This document shows, piece after piece, positions 58,641 through 64,000 of a stretch of 64,000 nt of DNA. The notes below the pieces were generated by a model. That model saw only the letters and a program-made list of their open reading frames with translations, did no database searches and had not been told where the DNA came from. Each line of letters opens with the position of its first letter. Position 1 is the first letter of the stretch. The position numbers and the translations under genes were made by a program. The stretch comes from Blastobasis lacticolella (lineage: Eukaryota; Arthropoda; Insecta; Lepidoptera; Blastobasidae), in assembly GCA_905147135.1 (NCBI GenBank), contig LR990053.1:10676501-10740500 (forward strand), read 5' to 3'.

Positions 58641-59039
58641 AGGAGAATCAAATATAAGGAAATCGTGTTCGACATTCAAAAGATTTCCATAAGATTGTAT
58701 GTTTTATATTTTGATTGTAAATGCGTTTGCACTTGACCAACATCTTAGTTTGGGGCCAAAGATGAGCTCACCGAAATTATGCCTATGTAGGCTCGTGCTG
58801 AACGCGGGCAAACACGGACCATACATTCCTATATTTGCATCCTCATATATTTGTATGGTCTGAAATGATGATAATAATATATATGTATAGGGTTATATTT
58901 TTTTTTAGTAAATTGTTTATACTCATTTCAACCATAATGTACTTATATTTTACATGTAATTAACTGCTGTTAGACTGTGATATGAACTAATAAATAAATA
59001 CTCGGAATTGCCTTCACCGCTCATCAAAGGTCTTCTCGG
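58641..59039. other. Spacer
   Basis: No gene recognised. Confidence 0.35.
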
Positions 59040-59165
59040 CTTATTAAAGGTTATCTGGAAGAAATCCCGTTGTGGGATAAGCTCGCTTTTGCATTATAAA
59101 CTGTATTTTTATTTCCTGTAATGTTATAAATTGATGCAATAAAGAGATTACATACATACATTCCA
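59040..59165 (+). mobile_element. LINE 3' tail, family J copy 2
   Basis: ttatctggaagaaatcccgt, gtgggataagctcgctttt, then tttcctgtaatgttataaat and tgcaataaagagattacata. Faces copy 3 tail to tail. Confidence 0.55.
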
Positions 59166-59204
59166 AACCGCTAAACAAGCGACAGAAAAACGAGATGTTG
59201 AATG

Positions 59205-59330
59205 AATGAATGAATGAACACTTTATTGCATAAATATAGGATACAGTCGGTACATATCGACAGCAACGGAGAGAACAACAGCCGGCCTTATCGCTTAAAG
59301 CGATTGCTTCCAACCTTCGGATAGCGAATT
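59205..59330 (-). mobile_element. LINE 3' tail, family J copy 3
   Basis: Minus strand: aggttggaagcaatcgcttt, aagcgataaggccggctgtt, then tatttatgcaataaagtgtt and a TTCA microsatellite (gaatgaatgaatgaatgaa on plus). Confidence 0.7.
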
Positions 59331-60139
59331 ATTAATGGGACATGTTTATACAGAAACTAAGAGCAATCCCGATCAGTGAAATGTCTTGTTGGTGTATATT
59401 TAAAAATACTAATAAATCTATACATACAAAAAATACTATACCTACGTACAATATTACCAAGTAAGGTATTTAAAAAAAAATGAAGGTACCCAAGAATAAG
59501 AACAGCAACGATGATAAGGCACCGTGTGTGACCGAAGCGACAAAATGCTCTCGAATAAAAATGTTGGTACCTATTCTCACATTGTCGCCAATTTAGCTCC
59601 CATGTACCCACTCGTAGCCACGTGTAGCCAATTTCCATCTATGTAACCGTCCGGGACAAGCGGCGTTAATTGAAAACGGAGTTTTTCCCTCACTCCGGCC
59701 CTGGCTAATCGAGAATCATATTCGTCAGCACACGAGCACTTAATCCGGCCCACGATCAGTTTAATCAAAGCCTTGCTCAGCACTTGAACAGGAAGGCGAG
59801 ACTAGTTCAATATATTTAATTATGTCTAGGCCCCTACGTTTGAAGGCTCAAACGTTGTGAAATAACGAAATTTGATACGTTTTCGCTAGGGTCGTCGGTA
59901 AAATTGAATTCGATCCATGATTTTAAATAAAAACCCTTACGTTTAATACGCTTTTTAACGACGATAAAGGTAATAATAAAAATGCAACAACATAATACAA
60001 GTAATTCTGTTAATGCTGCTTACCCTGATTTATATATATTTTTTACTTTATTACAAAATATAAATCCAACTCCAGTCATCAATAGATCTTACATTCAAAC
60101 ATATGCAGAAAAGTAGATTGAAATATTTATCCAACTGCT
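59331..60139. other. Spacer with compact non-repeat segment
   Basis: 59620-59790 (ccctggctaatcgagaatca) is non-repeat; no gene recognised. Confidence 0.3.
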
Positions 60140-60297
60140 ACTGAACCTCCGCACATACATTTTCCGGTCGGAGCGTCTCGAAATCAAGAACTCGTAGCAT
60201 ACATTATAGGGTGGGTATTACACTGAACCTCCACACAGACTTGACGGGAACGTCTAGAAATCAAAAACTCCTAGCATAGGTACATTATAGGTCGGAA
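60140..60297. repeat. 82-bp tandem duplication
   Basis: Units start at 60140 and 60222 with actgaacctccncaca, share gaaatcaanaactc and tacattatagg. Noticeably diverged. Confidence 0.85.
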
Positions 60298-60581
60298 ATG
60301 AGACGCGCAGAGCGCTGGTAAGCAATACTTAATTTCCCGCGATAATGAGAACAACCGCACAGACAAATGCTACGCGATAAACTAGATTTGCCAAGTTCGG
60401 TCTAGACGCGGCTGGGATTAACAGGCGCTAACAACTTAATACGCTCTTAAGCGAACTTCGCGAAATAACTTTGCTTACCGTTTTTGTTTGGCTTAAATTG
60501 CTAGTGCAGGAGTTGAAAGTTGAGGTGTTGGGTATTTTTACTGCTAGGGCGGCAGAATCGCGGCTCTGTTGATGATATGAA

Positions 60582-60792
60582 ATCACTGGCGAGCGATTTC
60601 GCAACTAGAATTCGACATTTTCTCTCAAAAATATCTGTTAAAAAGTCACTGAAACTCTATTGCAAGCAAAGAACCTACTCTTAACGATTTTCACAAATTT
60701 TTTATCGTCGAAGATCGCTTCAAATTACATTTTTAATAGAGATATTTAGCTAGAAAAAATGAGAAATTCGAGATGTTACAGCGCAAGAATTA
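60582..60792 (-). mobile_element. MITE P, copy 2
   Basis: Read on the minus strand, gcttgcaatagagtttcagt, gactttttaacagatatttt and aaatgtcgaattct line up with the interior and right arm of 42192-42410. Ends ttgcgctgtaacatct and gcgagcgatttcgcaa are the inverted termini. Confidence 0.7.
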
Positions 60793-62504
60793 GGACCCGG
60801 GCCTGTTGATTTTGATTGATGATAGATTTGGTATCAGACGCGTGTTGCTGATCCCGTAGCAACAGCCTTTTTGGAAAACTAAGCATAACATAGACCTTGG
60901 GGAACCTCTTCATGAAGCTCATTTCAGCAGAGGCGCTGTCTGCTCGTATGGCACTGAGGTGTCAGTAAATGTTTATACATATATGAAGAGGCCTCTATTG
61001 TAAAGAATAAATAATAGAACAAAAACACTTGACACACTTAAATTACCAAAACGAAAGCAGTAGGTACTCCAGTAGGCATTCAATTAAGCGAAACCAACTT
61101 CTTAATTTCATTAACAGAAGTAATCCCGCAAATCCGAGTAAGTGACAGAAAGTACTTGGGTATTTGTGAACGTTTACAAAGAACAAAAATGTTGACGCCC
61201 GCAGATGCGACGTTTCAAGAGGCATTAGGGCTGTTCCAACACTAATATCGATAAATAAAAATTTCGACAAAATCTTACTTACAAACTGAATGTAACTTAC
61301 TTACAATAAGAATGTGTTTGTCGTTGTGTACTAAAACAGAACGTTTTTGTTTTATATTTATCGTGTAGTAAGACTTATCGTAGGTTACTGAAACTCTTGT
61401 ATACATTTTTACCTATCAGGTTTTCATTATAAATTGTGACTGATTTCTATTAGAATGGCTTAAAACAAATGTTTTAAAGACTTAAACGACCGTCTGTCCG
61501 TGTGCCTCACTAGGCAATTAAAAAACATACCGAAACTATGATATAATTATCAGTTCATTGTACTAAAGAAATTACAGAGACAATAGAAAATTAAGTACAG
61601 TCAATTATTATTACAATTACGAAGAACATGATTGTTTCCGGGCCTTCAATTTCCGCATCACTACGCCGACGTTTTTTTATGACGTAACTTGACAGAGAGC
61701 GCTCAAACATGGCACCCTTTTGTTGACAGCTATGCTTTCACGACGCAATGTCCCACAGCTCTTGAGAACTCGCCAGAATGTGCTTGGTGCGTCGCGTTTG
61801 TTGATGCTCCATTGTTTCTTCGCCGACTCTGAGAGGATTTAGGCAGAAATGTAATTATATCGATGGGATGAGAGTGGCGCGTCTGTACAATGATTCGGTG
61901 TAGAAAATATCGACCTACCATTGCAATGGTACGGAGTTCTGCTTTATCTAATTTTTGGATGAAAAGTTCAATTATAATGGTAAATATTTCTTTCGTAAAT
62001 ATTTGTAAAAATATGTACGCCAATTAAGCTTTTCCAATACTGAAAATGTGTGCCTACAGTCGATAAATGACATATATGTGTTATTCAATTCAAGTCATCA
62101 AGAGCTCAATTATTATTTCTCGGAAAATTACACATTGATGCTGCTATATGACGAGAATCATCCCAAAATTATGACAGATGTTAGTGGTGATACGTTTAGT
62201 TCCGGAAATTTGATATAAGTTGTGGCTGATGCAATATTTTTCGCAATAAAAACCGCGTTTTTACAATGGATATCAGTCATCAGTTAAAATGTCATTTTTC
62301 AAGTGCGAAATAGGTTTCCCCGTAATCATTTTGGGTTCACTTGGGTTTTACGTTCTTGGTTTTTGTCTTGTTGGAGTATAGTTAAGTATATATAGATACT
62401 GATAGAAGAGTCTGAATAGACATACTGTATTCAAATCGACCAACTAACTTATCAAAAATAAGCGACAGATTTAACGAGATTTGCAAATTGTGTTTTTTTT
62501 CTAA
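60793..62504. other. Unique stretch
   Basis: No gene recognised. A 97-codon minus frame at 61730-62023 has no known domain. Confidence 0.35.
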
Positions 62505-62690
62505 TTTCTAGATAGGCATTTGACCGCCATCTTTACGAAGCGGCAGCAACCATGTGGCCGAAGATGGACTATGCCTGTCTAGAAACAGACTATTCATTTA
62601 GGAGTCCAAATTGTACTATTCAGGGTACACATTAGCCGGAAATTCGTTCCATTCCTTAGCTGTATGCGTTAGAAAGAAGAAGAAGAAGAG
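62505..62690 (-). mobile_element. LINE 3' end, family G copy 6
   Basis: On plus: ggcatttgaccgccatcttt, accatgtggccgaagatgga, ctatgcctgtctagaaacag, attccttagctgtatgcgtt. In reverse these match the G-family C-terminus and 3' UTR (compare 11690-11860). Confidence 0.65.
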
Positions 62691-64000
62691 AAGAAGCGGT
62701 TCGGGCAGATGGCTGATATATAAATTTCATCGTGTACCCCGCAGGCGACAAGGGTGCTTCCTTTTCTAGTTAATAATAAGCCTTTATATAATACCCTTCA
62801 ACGATATACTGCATTGCAGATCCGTCCCAATTACATTTTCTCCCCACAGGTGACTTCTTCAAAGTTTTCCCGCCATGTTTGCAACGGGGCAGCTCGAGCG
62901 GCCCCCGATTTTTTAACATCCAACACGTACGTCCTCGTTTGTTAACAAACAGAAGGGTTAACAGTCTGCTGCGTAACATAGGTGGCCGTCCACAAAGAGA
63001 TCAGCGAAAGGGTTAATATAAAAAAAGACTGAACGGAGCACCGAACTCGAATGCTATGCTTGCCGCGAGGCTTTTTATTGGAGCCGGGAATTCCCGGTCG
63101 TATTTTAAAGTGCTTTAAGGCTTTAACTGTGTACAGCCGTAATGGGTAATAAGGATTCAATTAGCATAAAAGTTAGTAGAGTTGGTTATTACAGTAGTTC
63201 TTAAAGCGGTTACAGTGTTTCATGCATAATTTATTGGATAGCTACTGTACTGTATAGTTACCAACTACATTTTTTTGTGCAATGAGTAATCCTCTCATCG
63301 TTTCAATGTAATCCTGTAGGATTACAGCTATTGTATATTATATCCTGTAGGATTAGCATTGCAATTAATCATGAATAACATTTTTTAAACATACTAGTAT
63401 TTTTCATTCATACTTTATTTTTGTTCAAAATAAATATTATTAAAAGTAGAGCTGTTCATAAACGAGCTTATTTAACCTGAAATGTTTTGATAAATGCGGG
63501 GGAGCGGTCATGTTACGTCATAACACATCTTGGCGGCTTATTTATGGCTGTTTGCGTGGGCCCTAACAAAATGGCCGATAGGCTTTTTCTGACAGGTAAA
63601 TAAATCAGACGCCGTGTATCGGCCACTACCCCATCCAGTTGATAAATGCGTGTAACTCAACTCTCTTACATCCCCATGGCTTAAAACGGCCACAAGCGAA
63701 ATGACGTAAGTCTGAACGGACAGTTTGTAAAACCGCACAAACTGTAAAATGTATGGTTTTCAATCAGGAAGGGATTGAGTTATTGGGATGTCGTGGGTGT
63801 AATGTGTTTACTGAAGGTCTTTACAACGCATAACTACCGAGGTTCGTAGCTTGGAACTTGAAAGCAAGAAAGAATTATATTTGAGAAGAATAGAATAAGA
63901 ATTACAATCGTTTATTGCCTTAATTTACCAAAATATCGTGACTTGAAAAATAAGTACCTACCTTCACGGGACACGAAACTGTTCAACCAGTCTCAAACTA
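62691..64000. other. Unique stretch to the window end
   Basis: No gene recognised. A doubled atcctgtaggatta motif at 63312-63354; ttacgtcataa near 63514; last 18 bases resemble 6985-7002 (gttcaaccagtctca). Confidence 0.35.

Noticed and set aside
1..64000. CRISPR array, bacterial operons or prophage
   Set aside because: No spaced identical repeats, no dense gene packing or ribosome-binding sites; the sequence is that of an insect nuclear genome.

Overview
The window looks like 64 kb of intergenic or intronic nuclear DNA from a lepidopteran insect (moth or butterfly). The sequence is AT-rich and no long conventional gene crosses it. It is full of short retroposons and foldback elements of types I know from lepidopteran genomes: tRNA-headed SINEs, LINE tails ending in GAT/ATC microsatellites, LINE tails reading 'cttaccatcaggtgag', and TA-flanked or hairpin MITEs. 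Species cannot be named from this.

Coding content is very small. The only clearly recognisable protein is a 450-residue reverse transcriptase (32612-33964), the intact 3' part of a 5'-truncated non-LTR retrotransposon with its 3' UTR. One other open frame has coding-like character: 6353-6829 on the minus strand, a possible terminal exon ending in a hydrophobic tail like a GPI-anchor or tail-anchor signal; it is unassigned. Other small open frames look like chance or repeat-derived frames.

Repeats, by families defined here from matches inside the window: SINE A (tRNA head with good A and B boxes; at 14866, 25650, 35635, 40150, 57372, 58222), two copies of which are split by later insertions; SINE B (tRNA-Gly(GCC)-like head; 1489, 38214, 55213); SINE-like family C (about 258 bp, fixed 5' end, GAT tail; 462, 7085, 22429, 38949, 55872), three copies having target-site duplications; family E (28043, 35690, 50115); LINE 3' ends D, G, H, J, M and N, recognised from C-terminal ORF2 residues such as FKSRVNRYLL, FKKGVKRFL and DAEERAKW; and common lepidopteran repeats K and L. 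Foldback/MITE elements lie at 32498, 36415-37407, 41266, 41779, 42192, 46444-46663, 50386, 53655, 54481, 58325 and 60582.

Layout: 0-4 kb holds C, B and G elements; 4-6.3 kb is mostly unique; 6.3-7.4 kb has the candidate exon and a C copy; 7.4-11.6 kb is mostly unique; 11.6-18.2 kb is dense in LINE tails and minisatellites; 18.2-32.5 kb is largely unique with scattered fragments; 32.5-41.5 kb has the retrotransposon, nested SINE, large foldback and TA-MITE; 41.8-47.5 kb mixes hairpins with non-repetitive DNA that could be regulatory; 47.5-64 kb contains E/F/J/L repeats, SINE A copies and the nested MITE. Seven perfect TGACGTCA (CRE) octamers were seen. The elements do not form a pathway; the window records successive transposon insertion between or within host genes whose exons mostly lie outside it.
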